Positions 36,008 through 48,204 are shown, counted from the first letter of the stretch. The stretch: 64,000 bases of DNA from Epiperipatus broadwayi (GCA_028023455.1 JAQFVV010012397.1:872001-936000); one strand, 5' to 3'. The notes: generated from the letters alone by a model not told the origin. Program-made: numbers and translations.

Positions 36008-36065
36008 TTAGATGTAGTTTTAAAAGATAATCATAGAGAAAGTTAGGATGGTAATGTGACAATAT

Positions 36066-36535
36066 TAGATGTGAGTTAATATATGATAATAGTAAGGAAA
36101 GTAGTTTATTATTTAAGGCTCGAACAGGATTTTTGGCTACAAGAGAATATACATGTAAATGGGAAAAAATGGGTGATTTATTTTGTAAATTATGTAAGGA
36201 AGGAATAGAAAATATTTGGCATTTGTTAATTGAATGTAAATGCTTGAAAACAGAAAGGGTACATATAATGAAGTTATGGAAGAATAAATATGAAAAAAGT
36301 GATTATACAGAAAGTGAATTATTGTTTTTATGCTGGGTTTGGGAAAAGATAAAAGGGATTTAGATATAAAGGTTATAGAGTTGACAAAGATTATGTTGTG
36401 GAAATGGGATGGAGCAGAAGATGGGAAAATTTAGAGTGGGGAATGGAAAATAAAGTGGCTAACAGGTTTATCTGGGCATAATTGCTGAGATATTCTTGAC
36501 TTCGTTTAAAGAGAAGCCACAATACATCACATCAA
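36066..36535 (+). mobile_element. 5'-truncated LINE fragment nested in Penelope copy A
   Basis: Paralogous to 31480-31937. It encodes ATREYTCKWEKMGDLFCKLC with the CCHC finger and ILLFLC-type end, open over 76 codons (36133-36363), and carries the same 3' non-coding sequence down to ATACATCACATC. Copy B of the Penelope element lacks it, so it inserted into copy A. Confidence 0.8.
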
Positions 36536-37060
36536 ATTTAAAATTGTTTCAGAAATTGTTTAGAAATTGGCAGAATTTAAAAGAGATAGTTTGTTTGTTT
36601 TTTTATGTGCTTGACTAAAAGGGATAATGTTATTTAAAAAAAATTATAAATTGGAAAAGTAGAATTATATGAAAAATATTGTGTAGTTATTATTATTAAA
36701 ATGACAAAAATGTATTAAAAAGTTTAAAAGTAACACAAATGTAAGAAAAGTATATATTAAAATTCAATCAAATTATGAAAAAGGAAATCAAAATTTAAAA
36801 TGGGATAAAAGTAATATTAATTAAAAATGAACAATGATATATCATTATAGGAATCATTGAAAAATTATAGTTATTTTAAAGTTTATAACATAGGATATTA
36901 TTTATAATCTTTATAGGTATATATGCATAGATAAGTATCAGTTGTATGGTTATATATATTACAGTTGCAACTGTAAGCAAGGAGAAATAAATTCTATTAT
37001 ATTAAATTGTATTGAAAACTGTTTATGTAAAGTATATATGGTATTTTACTTAAACAGTAT

Positions 37061-37850
37061 TATAAATAATTTCTGATTACAATATCATTAAAAAATCATA
37101 GTTGAAACTTAATTTTTATAATAAAGTTAATTATTTCAAATTGTATTGGTGTTTCTTATTTGTAATGATTTCAAATGTCTTGATCATAACTTCTCTGCCA
37201 AAAGTCAAGTTATATTCATCATTCCATCTTACTTTCTTCAAACATTGCTATCAATACAATCTTTCAAAAGCATTATTTTTGAAGACTTTTTTTTTTTTTT
37301 AGTTTTCTTCTCATTAATTATGTGCCAAATATATTTTTCACTTTTATATTAATTACATAAAATGGACTGTAGCATAAAATAATCCATATAGAAAATATGA
37401 TTTTTAATTTAAAATTCCATATCCTTGAAAGAAAGACTTTTATACAAATCTTTATAAATTTAAAATTAAGTAGTTTTATGTTAAAAGAAGGAAACCCTTT
37501 GATTTTTCTTTGAGGTCTTAAAAGAACTGAGCAGGGGAAATTTCTAACATCCACGGCATATGTTCTTATTAGTGCAGCTGGCATTTCTATATGATTATTC
37601 ATAATGAGTTTATTATTTTTTTACCTCTAAATTTAAAATCAAGAAATATCATTTTTCTTCTCATTTGCTTGATAGGTCTTAAGTGAATACTCTGTAGAGT
37701 TTTCCTGAAGAGAAATTGAATGTGAACGGACTTTTTTATAATAGATATTTACAGTCATGACAAACAAAACTAAATCATAGCCTTTATTCTCAAGGCAACA
37801 ATTGGTGACCAAAGACATGTGTTAAGAATTCCTGTTTGTGGGCCAGTTAT
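37061..37850. other. AT-rich sequence, no gene recognised
   Basis: Short overlapping hydrophobic frames at 37102-37352 and a minus frame at 37318-37602 are AT-driven and have no recognisable domain. Confidence 0.45.
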
Positions 37851-37852
37851 AG

Positions 37853-37935
37853 AAAAGAATATAAGTATTAAAAGTGTGAAACAGCATCTTGGTATTGGAA
37901 TGAAAATTATTTCTGCAATAAAAAGAGATTACTAA
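37853..37935 (+). mobile_element. Scrap of the APE-type LINE
   Basis: It encodes SVKQHLGIGMKIISAIKR on the plus strand, matching the segment SLKNVKQHxGIGRKFISAI of the LINEs at 43340-46345 and 61388-64000. It is about 80 bp long and joined abruptly to the Gypsy relic. Confidence 0.75.
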
Positions 37936-39490
37936 AAGGAAATGGCACTCACATAATCAAGATGGATGCATTGCCATGGTCTTAATGCTTTTGGCCATGC
38001 TTCAAAATGTTTGCATGGCATTCTACACATAATTGACAATTATTGCAATTTTGTATGTAATTCTCAATATCACAGTTAATCTTTAGCCACCATACATAGT
38101 TACAGGCTAAAGCTTTTGCTCTGACTATGCCTGAATAATCTTCATGCAATAACTGAAGAATTAAATCTCTACTCTTAATGATTACCCATCAGAATACAGC
38201 TTTTGCATACTGATAATTTATCACAGGCATTCCATAGTTGTTTATGGTGAATTTTGGATGATGTTTAGGCCAATCTTCTTGGATTTGGTTTATAATCCAC
38301 TGGTAACCCTCATCTATTTTGTCCAACCAGCTACTGCTTTACTATTAACTCGTGGCCTTAGCACATCTATACAATTTATTTCTCTTCCTTTTTAGCAAGC
38401 TGAATCTATTTTGGTTTGCATTTTATTGATATTAGATCTGGAGATAACCCTAGTGAGACAGGGGTGGTTTTTATTTTTTCTATTTCCTATTAAACAATTT
38501 AGGAAAATTTTCCCTCATTTCTTTGTGGATTTCAATTTTTTTAACCAGCGTAATTTTAATGCCCAATTTTTTTAACCAATCATGACCAATTATTGGCTTT
38601 ATTGATGCATAAACTATATACAGAGGTAAATAAAAAGTTTTACCATATATTTTTTTGACAGGGGCTTTAATTACTCTTTGATTTTAATTGCCTTACCATT
38701 AACTGAATCATAATTTTGTCAGAAATTGGTTAATATCTTTTTTATATTTGCTGACTGATTTTCATATCTACTGAATATCCTTTTACAGCTGTTGCTATCT
38801 TTACCAGGTTTATCTATTCTTTTTTTACACATTATTTCCAAGTGTCCTTATTTCTTACAGATTTTGCCATGTTCATTTTTGTGATCACCAGCTTTTTTCA
38901 CAACAAAAACAGATAGAGTTTTATTACTGCTATCATTATTTTTTAATTTTCTAAATCTCTTTTTTTCTGGTTTAAATATTTTACAAACATCCGTGTGGTG
39001 TTTTTATCTTGGATTTTTACCTCTAAGGCTATATCACATATCAGTTAACAATTGTTGCCTTAAACTATCATTGTTCATCTCCCACAAAAATTGCTGAAGA
39101 AGGGTATCATAATTTTATATTTTTTCATTTCTGCCCTGATGGCAATTTCTGAAATGAAGTCTGGTGATGTGCCTGGAAAGACATGGACTAAAATAATTTG
39201 CTAAGTGATCTTTTATTTGATCAAAAGAATAATCATCAGGAGTATCAGGTTGACAGAGCCTATTTGCAGCAGTGATGCAACTTTAATTTTTTAATCTTCA
39301 ACTTTATTAATGAAAATATAGTTATCTACAAGTTGAACATAAAGAAGCCAATTACTAGTGTCACTGACATCAAATTCATCAATTGATGATTGCATTTTAG
39401 CAGATCATTTAATACTTATTACTCTGATGGTTTACTTCTTTTTAGCTTGTTTCAGGTTTGACTTGTCATTACACTAATTGCTATATCTGG
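37936..39490 (-). mobile_element. Decayed, internally deleted Ty3/Gypsy relic
   Basis: Minus-strand pieces in Gypsy order: Gag (FDVSDTSNWLLYVQLVDNY near 39380-39325), a remnant zinc knuckle near 38870, the protease end (PIIGHDWLKKLGIKI near 38550-38590), then a jump directly to the integrase zinc domain (GIVRAKALACNYVWW and YIQNCNNCQ, near 38130-38040). RT and RNase H are missing, with a junction near 38395. Stops and shifts are frequent. A TGGTAGTATAGGG sequence near 39510 could be the primer binding site, but no LTR pair was identified. It is a different, older family member from the element at 7068-11388. Confidence 0.75.
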
Positions 39491-40084
39491 AAGTGGTCCC
39501 TATACTACCAAACAGACATAGGCTTACGTAAAATTCACTTGTTAACAATAATAATACTGCAGTAACTTAGGATTATGATTTAGTAGATTAATAATACAAC
39601 CATTATAAGTATTTTAATAATAGATATATACGTATTAACAATTTATATAAAGCATATATATTTACATATCCGAAGGCATTTTCAAATAATAAAGATCAGT
39701 ATGACCTGATTAGTCTTTAGACTTGCTTTGCCATGTTCGGAGGCAATCTGCTCCACAATATTAGCTATCAGGAACAGCACATGATGATGTCCAGCATCAT
39801 TGTTGTAAATACATCTGATCACTTGTAGCTTCCATGAGCAAATGTTCCCTGGTTCTTTTCTAGACCAATCTTTCACTATTGATTAATTATTAGAACTCTT
39901 GTTCTAATTGGTTGTGTCACTTAGATCCTGCAGACATTCTAGCACCTCACTGAGGAGGCCAGAAGCAGAAACAAATCTCAGATTAAGGATATTTTGAAAA
40001 GTTTGTTAAAATCTAGCTATTGGCAAGCTCATTAGATAAAATAAAACCATCTACAAGATTAATAAAAAGTTTAATATTGTGATA
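39491..40084. other. Sequence flanking the Gypsy relic
   Basis: A GC-richer patch at about 39680-39990 may be LTR or another repeat. A 64-codon minus frame in it (39682-39876) has no recognisable domain. Confidence 0.35.
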
Positions 40085-41065
40085 AAATAAAGTAACAGAT
40101 AAAAAAAAAGAAAAATATACTGTATTTAATATATTAGACAATAAATATGTTGAATATGTAGAAAATTTTATAAATGGAGCATATAAAATTGAGAGTAAAT
40201 CATGTCAGGTTAGCAGTATTAGAAATAATTTTGCAGATGAAACAAAGAATTCAATTTATACAAGATTAACCCAACACAAATATGATAAAAGATTACTTAT
40301 TTATTTGTAATCATTTGCAAAATATGGTATAAAGATGATTAAGTATACTAACAATAAAAGAAATAGAAAGATTAGAAGCTATATTAATCAAAAGTATTAG
40401 GCCATCTTTAAATAAGGATTTGGATTTAAATGCATTAATTTTATAAAAATATTCTTTGTTAATTAAATAAATAAATATGTTAAGTTAATAACAACAAACA
40501 AAAGTTGTAAGTTTTAAAAGATGTTCATAGAGGGTATTAGAATGGAAATGTAAGAAAATTTAAAATTGTTTCAGTTAAAATTTGTTTAGAAATTGGTAAG
40601 AGTTTAAAAGAGGTAAAGTTTTTTAACAAAAATTATAAATTGAAGAAATAGAATTATATAAAACATTTTGTGTAGTTATTATTCTTAAAATAATAGAAAT
40701 AATTATTAAAAAGTTTAAAAGTAATATAAATGTAAAAAAGTATATATCAAAATTAAAACAAATTATGAAAAAGGAAATAAATTAAGATAAAAAATAATAT
40801 TAATTAAAAATAAATAAGGATATATCATTATGAGAATCATGGAAAAATTATATTATTATGTTAAAATTCATAACATAGGATACTGTTTATAATGTTTATA
40901 CTGTTTATATGTATGTATGCATTGCTAAGTACCGGTATTACCAAAATCACCTTTCCTTTATTTTTGCTGTAATATCTTACATAAATCCAATTTATCCAAG
41001 CCATTTTGAAAACTTTTATCAACAAACTTTTATTGTACATATATGCAATAGTATATTAAAGTAAA

Positions 41066-41112
41066 CTGGCTCTGAAGAAGACTACAGGACAGTCGAAACA
41101 TAGGTGTATATA
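41066..41112 (+). ncRNA. Degenerate hammerhead-like motif 1 of Penelope copy B
   Basis: CTGAAGA (41072-41078), helix II GACT/AGTC around ACAGGAC, and GAAAC (41095-41099). The downstream GTC has mutated (ATAGG follows), so it is probably inactive. Confidence 0.5.
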
Positions 41113-41209
41113 TATATATACAATAAAAGGTTTTTGCTAAAAAATGTTCAAAGTGGTTTGGATAAATGGGATTTATACCAGTATTAATTGGATGGTTATA
41201 TATATTGGA

Positions 41210-41255
41210 ATATTGTAGCTCTGATGATGTGTGCTGGAAACTTGAAACTATAAGC
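41210..41255 (+). ncRNA. Degenerate hammerhead-like motif 2 of Penelope copy B
   Basis: CTGATGA (41221-41227) and GAAAC (41244-41248) are kept with the usual spacing, preceded by AATATTGTAGCT exactly as in the foldback element at 20111-20465. Helix II has decayed and the cleavage triplet is lost. Confidence 0.5.
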
Positions 41256-41309
41256 AATGAGGGATAAATTCTATTATATTAAAATTTGCATTGAAGTGTT
41301 CAATTAAGG

Positions 41310-41615
41310 CAGGGGTCCCCAACCCTATGCCCGCAGACCATTTTACGTGTACCCGCTGCTATCCGAATACAATAAAAAATTATTTATCTGATACAAATAA
41401 ATTTAATTTTTAAAATTTCTTATAAATTATTGCATTATATTGTAATCAAATTGTAGGACATACTACACTTTATTTTTGAAATAAATATTTTTTTATACAT
41501 TGTGTATAATTAACAATATCCAACTATAAATTTACATTGAAAAAATAAATGGTGCCCACCACCTGGCCAGTATTATAGAATGTGCTCTTAAGTGCAAAAA
41601 GGTTGGAGACCCCTG
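41310..41615. mobile_element. hAT-type MITE
   Basis: 306 bp with terminal inverted repeats CAGGGGTCCCCAACC (41310-41324) and GGTTGGAGACCCCTG (41601-41615). It is flanked by 8-bp near-identical duplications AATTAAGG (41302-41309) and ATTTAAGG (41616-41623). These ends are characteristic of hAT transposons. No coding capacity. Comparison with Penelope copy A shows the empty site. Confidence 0.9.
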
Positions 41616-41650
41616 ATTTAAGGTGTATCTGATATTTTATTTCTAATGAA

Positions 41651-43339
41651 ATTGTACATTACATCCATTTATCTACCCAATATCAGTCTAATCCACATAC
41701 ATTTTTTATTATTTCTTTATAATATCTTCTCCAAACAATTATCTCTATACTCTTTTTTTCCTTATCTTATCTGATTAAATCTTTCTATCAATATTTCTGA
41801 AGGTAAAGGAGTTTTCCCCCATTCCTTAGATGTTTGTCTATTTCTTCCAATTTATCTTCTGTATTACTCTCCAAATCTCTTTACTCATTCATAGCTTTAC
41901 CTCCTTCATATTTATAAAACCATGTTTTATTTTAACAACCTTGGATTTTCTTTTATATATGGGTGTGTGTGTGTGTTAAAACTATTTCCAGGGATCCTCT
42001 GCAAAAAATATTTTTTATTTGAATATACTTTATGTCTTATTTGCAATTTTGATTATAAAGATATTTTTCCTTTTTATATCTATATTCAATTGAGTTCTTT
42101 AAAATGTACAAAACCTAATTTGGTATCAGATTTAAATAACTACAAAAGTGAAATAGTGTGGGTTCAAAATTTCAAGCTATTATCTTGAAAAGTATAAAGG
42201 AGTATAGTTACATCATTGAATTCTTGTTCTCATTGATGAAAGCAAAAGCCATTAACTGATTTGCAATTGAATGTTATACTGCTATACCTTATGGTATCCA
42301 TTGATTACTCAAGATTATAATAATTAACTCTAGATTAGAGAAGAGAATAGTTATTGTGAGCATATGAAAAAGCATGGAAGAAAGTCATGCAATATTTTTA
42401 TAAATATTACTCTTATAAATTAAATATTCCACCACTACTCTTCCAAATTAACTTACTTTGTTATTTTTTCTGTGGTGATGATTAATCACAAAATTTATGA
42501 TTTTGTGGCCAAAAACATCAGACACAAAATGGGTAGACAATTTCTCAACTAAAACAAAGCTTGGTTTGGTTTCTTGACATAATTTGAGTTATTATTTTAT
42601 TGACATATAATATTTATACAAGAATATGCACAAGCTATCATTTATATATTATTAATAAAAAAATACATAAGTGATTAGTAATTTTACTAGCAGATGTTTG
42701 CATTGAATACAAATTCATATTTTTAGTATTAGGGATGAACTCCATAGTCTTAGGCTAAGAATATGAGGGGAAAAAATTTCTATGCCCAAAGATTTTCCAA
42801 ATAATTTAGATTGGGGTAATCTTTACTGAGTTTCTCTAAATCTGCTTCGTCATGTAAGAGTACTCTCTAACGAAAAAATATGCTTCATACTATCTAATGA
42901 TTACCTTACTCTCGGATCAAGAATGAAAATTTTAAAAAAAGGAAGTTGCTTTATTTACTTTTCTTTTTATAATAGAGTGGAAAAATTAAAATGTTTACAC
43001 AATGCTTATTTAGAGTGACCATTGCGAATTTTTATTCTTGATATTTTAAGAATTTATTGGTTCAAACAAATTTCCAGAACTAATGAATTTTTGTCTGGAA
43101 ATTTCTAGATGATTTTAATTTTACATGCAGTTTTGCGAATTTCAGATTAATTTATGCTCTTATCATATTTATACATATACTGCAAATCTGGAAACTATGC
43201 TATATTTTTTTGCAAACTTCTCATGTACAAACATTTATAGCATATAATAGCTCACATTTTTTGCTGATAAACATTGATTAGAATATGTACTGCTTATTGA
43301 ATTGCAAATGCTTTTGAATATATATATATATATATATAT
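41651..43339. other. AT-rich sequence, no gene recognised
   Basis: An 88-codon plus frame at 41922-42188 has no recognisable domain. A (TA)n run at about 43320-43339 abuts the LINE 3' end. Confidence 0.45.
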
Positions 43340-44002
43340 CATCATCAACCATTATCAATCCACTGCAGGATGAAGCTCTCTCCAAGTTCAATCCATCTTT
43401 TTCTGTCTTTAGCTTCTCTTCTCCACATCATGCCTGCACACTTTCTTATTTCATCCATTCATCTCACATGTGGTCTCTTTCTGGGTTTTTTACAATCATT
43501 TGGAATCCGGTTTAAAATTTCAGTTGTCCATCTGTTATCATCTCTTCTAACAATGTGTCTAGCCCAACTCCACTTCAGTCTTTTAATTTTTTCAATGAGG
43601 TCAGTAACACCTGTTTGTTCTCTTACCTATACATTGTGTTTTCAATCCCTTCTTGTTACTCCCAAAATGCATCTCTCCATACTTCTTTGAGTGATCTGAA
43701 GTCTTTGTATTTCTCTTCTATTAGGTGTCCAAGTCTCAGATCCATAAGTAAGAACTGGCAAAACATATTTATTAAAAACTTTCCTTTTCAAACACATAAG
43801 CATATTTCCTTTTAGTATAAAGTTATTTCTACCAAAAGCACTCCAACCAAGTTTAATTCTATGATTAATTTCATCCATTATGTTTCCATCTGTATTAATA
43901 ATCTGACCAAGGTATTTGTAACTGTGAACTGTTTCTAACTCATCATAATCAATCTTTATTTTCATATTTTGAGAAAATCTATTAAACATTACTTTAGTCT
44001 TT

Positions 44003-45261
44003 TTAACATTTATCTTTAGTCCTACTTTCCCATTTTAATCCACAAAATACTTCTCGCAGCACTGCTGTAAAAAGTTTTGGAGATATGGAGTCACCCTGTC
44101 TTACATCCTTTTCAATGTTGATTTTCCTACTATCATTATGTAATCTAATTGTTGCTGTTGCATTTTTATAAATATTCTTCAAAATATGATACAATATCCT
44201 GGATCTACACCTTGATGATCCAATGTTTTAATCACTGAACAAATGTTTATAGAATCAAATGCCTTTTCATAGTCTAAAAATCCTAAGTATAATGACAACT
44301 CATATGCATTTGTCCTTTTTATAATTTCTCTCAATACCTGGATATGATCTACTGTACTAAAACCACTTTTAAATCCAGCTTGTTCTCTTGGTTGGTGGAA
44401 ATCCAAAGTTCTCTGTAAACGAGTAGTAATTATCTTGGTAAAAATTTTATATAAAACTGATAAAAGGCTGATAGCTCTGTAATTTCTAATATCTTCTTTA
44501 TCACCTTTTTTAAATATTAATATTATTACTGCATTCTTCCAATCATCCGGTACATCTTTATCATTTAGACATTTGGTATATAACTTTGCTAAAAAAATTT
44601 CTATTTCTTCACCTGCTTCTGTTAATATATCAATAATAATTCTATCATTACTTGGAGCCTTTCCTTTCTTCATACATTTAATTGCATGTCTCACTTCTTC
44701 ATTTAAAATTCTGGGCAATTTGGAAGATGTAATAGATATAGGAGGTACTTGTTCTTTATTATTATATAATTCTTGATAAAAATCTTCTACCAATTTCATG
44801 ATGTCATCTCTCCTTTTAGTAATAATTCCATATTTTTTTCTTATTGCAGATATAAATTTCCTACCAATACCAATATGTTGTTTTACATTCTTAAGACTTT
44901 TATTTTCTTCTACAGCTTTCCTTGCTAGTTCACAGTTATATTTTCTTATATCATTTTCAACTCTTTTCCACACCATTTTACAATATTCGAGATATTCAAT
45001 TCTTTTTAATGCATCATTTTTGTATATCTTCATATTCCTTCTGTTCTTCATAAATTCTCTAGTCTCAGTAGAAATTTTATTGGTCAATTGCTGTTTCTTT
45101 CTACCAGCTATCTTTGTTGCAGTTTTCAAAAGTGTATCAGTTATTTTCATATTAATTTCATTCAAATCTGAATCATGTTCAAAATCTACTAATACTTGAA
45201 ACCGATTTGTAAGTTCTAATTTAAATTCATTAGAATGTTTCTTGAAGATTAGGAATATCAA
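44003..45261 (-). pseudogene. LINE copy 1 reverse transcriptase region
   Basis: The frame 45261-44179 holds the connector after the endonuclease and the RT fingers (AIKCMKKGKAP, ILIFKKGDKEDIRNYR, QAGFKSGFSTVDHIQ, GFLDYEKAFDSI with the first catalytic Asp). It ends at a two-base insertion. The piece 44194-44003 continues with VRQGDSISPKLF. The next conserved block, the FADD active site, is absent because of the deletion. The C-terminal domain follows at 43989-43642 (YKYLGQIINTDGN, YGSETW). Confidence 0.9.
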
Positions 45262-46165
45262 CTGTAAATATTGTTTTTCTTAATAATTTTTGTCTCTCTA
45301 GTTTTACATTAACATGCATCTTACACCTTACTAATCGATGATCACTTCCTGTGTTAAATTTATTAAGAACATTACAATCTTGAAATATGTATTTCCTGTT
45401 AGTCAAAATATAATCCAATTCTGCTGTACCTTCATTTGGATGCTTCCGTGTCCATTTCCTTTTAACATTTTTCTCAAAAAAAGAATTCATAATATATTTT
45501 TCTGCAAACTCCACAAGTCTATGTCTTCTCTCATTTCTATTACCATAACCAAAATTACCCACAGCACTTTCATCTTTCATTTTTTTACCAATTCTAGCAT
45601 TAAAGTCTCCCATAACAATTTTAAAATGGTGTTTACTCTGATCAAAAGCCTTTTGTACATCCATATAAAAATCTTCTACTACTTCATCACTATGAGAACT
45701 TGTTGGGGCATAAACCTGAATTATCTGCATTTGGTATCTGCTATTAAGTTGTATAACTAATCTTGCAACTCTGTCCGATACACCATCAATCTCCACAATA
45801 TTGTTCTTCCATTTTTTATTTATAATGAATCCCACTCCACTTGTATTTCCAATATTTGTGCCTTTATAATAGAGTATATGTCCACTTTGTAAATCAATTG
45901 TCTCTTCACCTTTTCTTCTAACTTCACAAAGTCCAATAATGTCCCATTTAATATAAGAGAGTTCTTCTTCTAATTCTTGCAATCTTCCTTCACTTGAAAG
46001 TGATCTGCAGTTGTAAGTACCTAAAAAAGTCGTCATCAAATGGCAGCCTGGGTCCGCAATCAGGGGATTCTTATCACCCTCCGCCTTCGGCCACCAACCG
46101 CTGCCTTGGTTGGTGACTTTACATCCTCCTGGGAATAAGGGCCATGCTTTATTTTTGTCTGTCAT
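45230..46165 (-). pseudogene. LINE copy 1 APE-type endonuclease (311 codons)
   Basis: Start ATG 46165 is the first Met, followed by a variable leader. Apurinic-type endonuclease motifs: GTYNCRSLSS (49-58), GLCEVRRKG (78-86, catalytic Glu), VYAPTS (151-156), VMGDFNARIG (184-193, catalytic Asp/Asn) and GSDHRLV (273-279, catalytic Asp-His). The enzyme nicks target DNA so the RT can prime. All motifs are intact, but the frame is cut from the RT by a one-base insertion near 45240. Confidence 0.92.
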
Positions 46166-46345
46166 AATTGTATATATGTATTGGGAAAATATTTATCATT
46201 TATACAAACATTCATTCTGCCTTATCAGGCACTGAGAAGAAAGGCCATGGTGTTTCTTGATCTTAAACTCAGAGGTAAAAAGCCAATAAACTCACCACGC
46301 TGGTTAATGCGTGTTGGTGAGCAGCCCATCCATGTTCGTATACTA

Positions 46346-47280
46346 TATAAATAATCACATAGTAATAACAGCTGCAACGACATTATATTGTTTGAGAAAA
46401 ATCATATTATTTGATGATTGTGGTTTTATTAATTCTTAGTATAGTAATCATCATTCTTTTTTTTTTTCAGTTATATATATATAGATGGTTTAACAAGCAA
46501 TATTTTTGATTAAGTATAAAGAACACAAATTTATTGAGAACACTACATTTATACATATAGAAATAATATAGATCAAGTCATCTTCAATAGCTGAGATTAT
46601 TGAATAATGGGTTCATTTCTTTAATTCCATATGGCTCCTCTATAGTCTTTTATCTGGAGTTTTTTATACCTTTACTATTATGTGTTCTCTGGACTCTGAA
46701 CAAATATTATTTTGAATATTTGCTTTTGCTTCCTATCAGCTTAGCTCTTATTTTGTTTATATTTATTATTTTAGAAATAACTAATTATCTTTTTTTTTCA
46801 TTAGTAATTTTATATTTATTCTGTTTTGAAATCTATTTTCTTTCATCTCTGAGATTGCAACCTGTATTATATTCTTTTTCTCAATACAGTTATTGTCTGT
46901 TTATAAATAATAGATTTAATTCCACATTAAGCACATATAAAATAGAAGCATGGAGTAAAAGAAATAAAATTCATAGAACGGTTGGAATAAATTTTATTCG
47001 AATATACTGATTCTTACATCCATTTGTTAATCACAACTTAAAATTAGTTCTATAAGAAGTTTTATATTTAAATATATCAATTCCATTTTATAACAAAAAT
47101 ATAAAAATAATAATAAACACTATATAAAAATAAATTTATCGATACATGTATAAGAAGTTGAGAAAAAGTAATATAACACAGAATAAAAACATTTATTTAA
47201 AATTAAAATACTTTTTTTTTTACAAAGAATGCTGTATATACATATCCCAGAAGGAAAAATTAAAGAATAAATTGATAACA
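46346..47280. other. AT-rich sequence between LINE and gene B tail exon
   Basis: No gene was recognised. A 136-codon plus frame at 46600-47010 is very hydrophobic and AT-rich, with no known domain or start context. It is considered unlikely to be a gene. A minus-strand AATAAA at 47197-47192 could serve the exon at 47335-47281. Confidence 0.4.
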
Positions 47281-47335
47281 TTACCATTCATCAGATATTG
47301 ATATAAGCGGCATATAATCCATCTCATTTGTAAAC
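47281..47335 (-). CDS. Gene B alternative last exon 4: cytoplasmic tail FTNEMDYMPLISISDEW
   Basis: Minus strand acceptor TTTGTTTTAG before 47335. Reading in phase 2 (first base completes an Arg codon with the AG left by the transmembrane exon) gives FTNEMDYMPLISISDEW and stop TAA at 47283-47281. It parallels the exon at 48344-48290 (FTND-MDY-IMP-IIS), and the flanking introns are also similar, so the pair arose by tandem duplication. YMPL fits a YxxPhi endocytic sorting motif or a tyrosine phosphorylation site. A minus-strand AATAAA lies 84 bases downstream (47197-47192). Conservation of the frame between the duplicates supports coding, though transcripts are needed. Confidence 0.65.
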
Positions 47336-48204
47336 CTAAAACAAAAACAATATAAACATGCTTATATTTATGCATGTACATGTGTATACACAGCAAGCAT
47401 GTCCTAGTAAAAAGTGGCCAGGTTTTCTCTTCATATCTTTAAATCAATGCATGTGATATGTGGTTACATAGGTTAGTTATTTACCACAAAACTTTTAAGG
47501 TGGTATCATGTCCAAATCATGAGTTATGATAAGGAATGTGACATGTTTTATAATCATCTTCAGTGATTTCCTTGCACCACAAAATTTTGAAAACCACTTC
47601 AAAACATTTTTGTGAATCATAGCTTCACTTCATACACAGTCTGAATCATTTCAAATATTTTACTAGTAATTTCCCAAATTAAGACAAAATTTATTATTAG
47701 CATATTATTTTATTATGGTTTGAGGTATGGAACATTGTCACATTTAATGTTGTAACTTGTGATTCAGACATACTAGCATTTAAAAATTTTTGTGCTAAAT
47801 AGCTCATTTATGTCACTGTATAACACATAATTTGATTCAGAGATGGAGCTGCAAGCAGTGTGAAGAGAGAAGTAGTCATTTTCCCCCTGGGACACTGAGT
47901 GTGTGCATGTGTGATTTCTGATCTTGTTAAATCACTTTTCATTAATCTTGCACTTCTTAGACTGCCAAGCAAATGCTAAATGGATATTTACATTTATGGT
48001 CTTAAATATATATAGAACTAGTAAGTATTTAAGATATGGTGAAATTCAGTACAGATCAGATGTAATAAACATAATTTCTTTTATATTGTTTTAGAAATGT
48101 TTTCACATGGGAGAATTAATTTTTATTCATTACTGGAAATTATATACATAATGTTGTAAAATTCTGTACTAATAATGTTGCATATAACACTCAATATATA
48201 TTTT

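Larger units (their letters stand above)
35745..37060 (+). mobile_element. Penelope-like element 3' part, copy A, with nested SINE and LINE
   Basis: The end of the Penelope reading frame is readable at 35783-35854 (EAILIKN...LIKDLDLK, stop at 35852-35854). It aligns with copy B (IERLEAILIKSIRPSLNKDL). The 3' non-coding part matches copy B block by block but is interrupted by a SINE (35916-36007) and a truncated LINE (36066-36535). It resumes at 36536 (AAATTTAAAATTGTTTCAG) and ends near 37060 in sequence matching the terminal region of copy B. No hammerhead core is preserved in this copy. Confidence 0.75.
40085..41650 (+). mobile_element. Penelope-like element 3' part, copy B
   Basis: The C-terminal GIY-YIG region is readable in broken frames (DETKNSIYTRLTQHKYD near 40230-40285; IERLEAILIKSIRPSLNKDL at 40363-40425, stop 40444-40446). 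Next comes a 3' non-coding segment shared with copy A, then two hammerhead-like motifs about 150 bp apart on the same strand (41066-41112, 41210-41255), as expected for the terminal repeats of Penelope-like elements. A hAT MITE (41310-41615) splits the last part. Most of the RT is absent, so the copy is 5'-truncated. Confidence 0.75.
43340..46345 (-). mobile_element. APE-type LINE (RTE-like), nearly full length, copy 1
   Basis: Minus strand, about 3 kb: a 5' non-coding part (about 46345-46166, including GGATGGGCTGCTCACCAACA), an endonuclease-RT frame and a 3' end ATCATCATC... next to a TA run. It is related over its length to copy 3 (61388-64000) with only scattered differences, so the family is fairly young. 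Lesions in this copy: a one-base insertion near 45240, a two-base insertion near 44187, and a 128-bp deletion at about 44025-44030 that removes the RT active site. A single-ORF endonuclease-RT with a short repetitive tail resembles RTE elements; clade is inferred. Confidence 0.9.

Noticed and set aside
39682-39876. 64-codon minus frame as a gene
   Set aside because: It lies next to the Gypsy relic in a patch that may be LTR or other repeat, and has no recognisable motif.
43370-43815. Plus-strand frames near LINE 3' ends (also 56588-56992 and 61381-61817)
   Set aside because: They are the reverse complement of the conserved LINE C-terminal domain and appear at every copy.
44573-45760. Plus-strand hydrophobic frames over LINE copy 1 (and the same at 62750-63945 over copy 3)
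   Set aside because: They are antisense to the lysine-rich LINE protein, which gives phenylalanine/serine-rich false proteins.
46600-47010. 136-codon hydrophobic plus-strand frame as a membrane protein gene
   Set aside because: It is extremely AT-rich and phenylalanine/leucine-rich with no paralogue, no recognised domain and no splice or promoter support. Chance is the simpler explanation.
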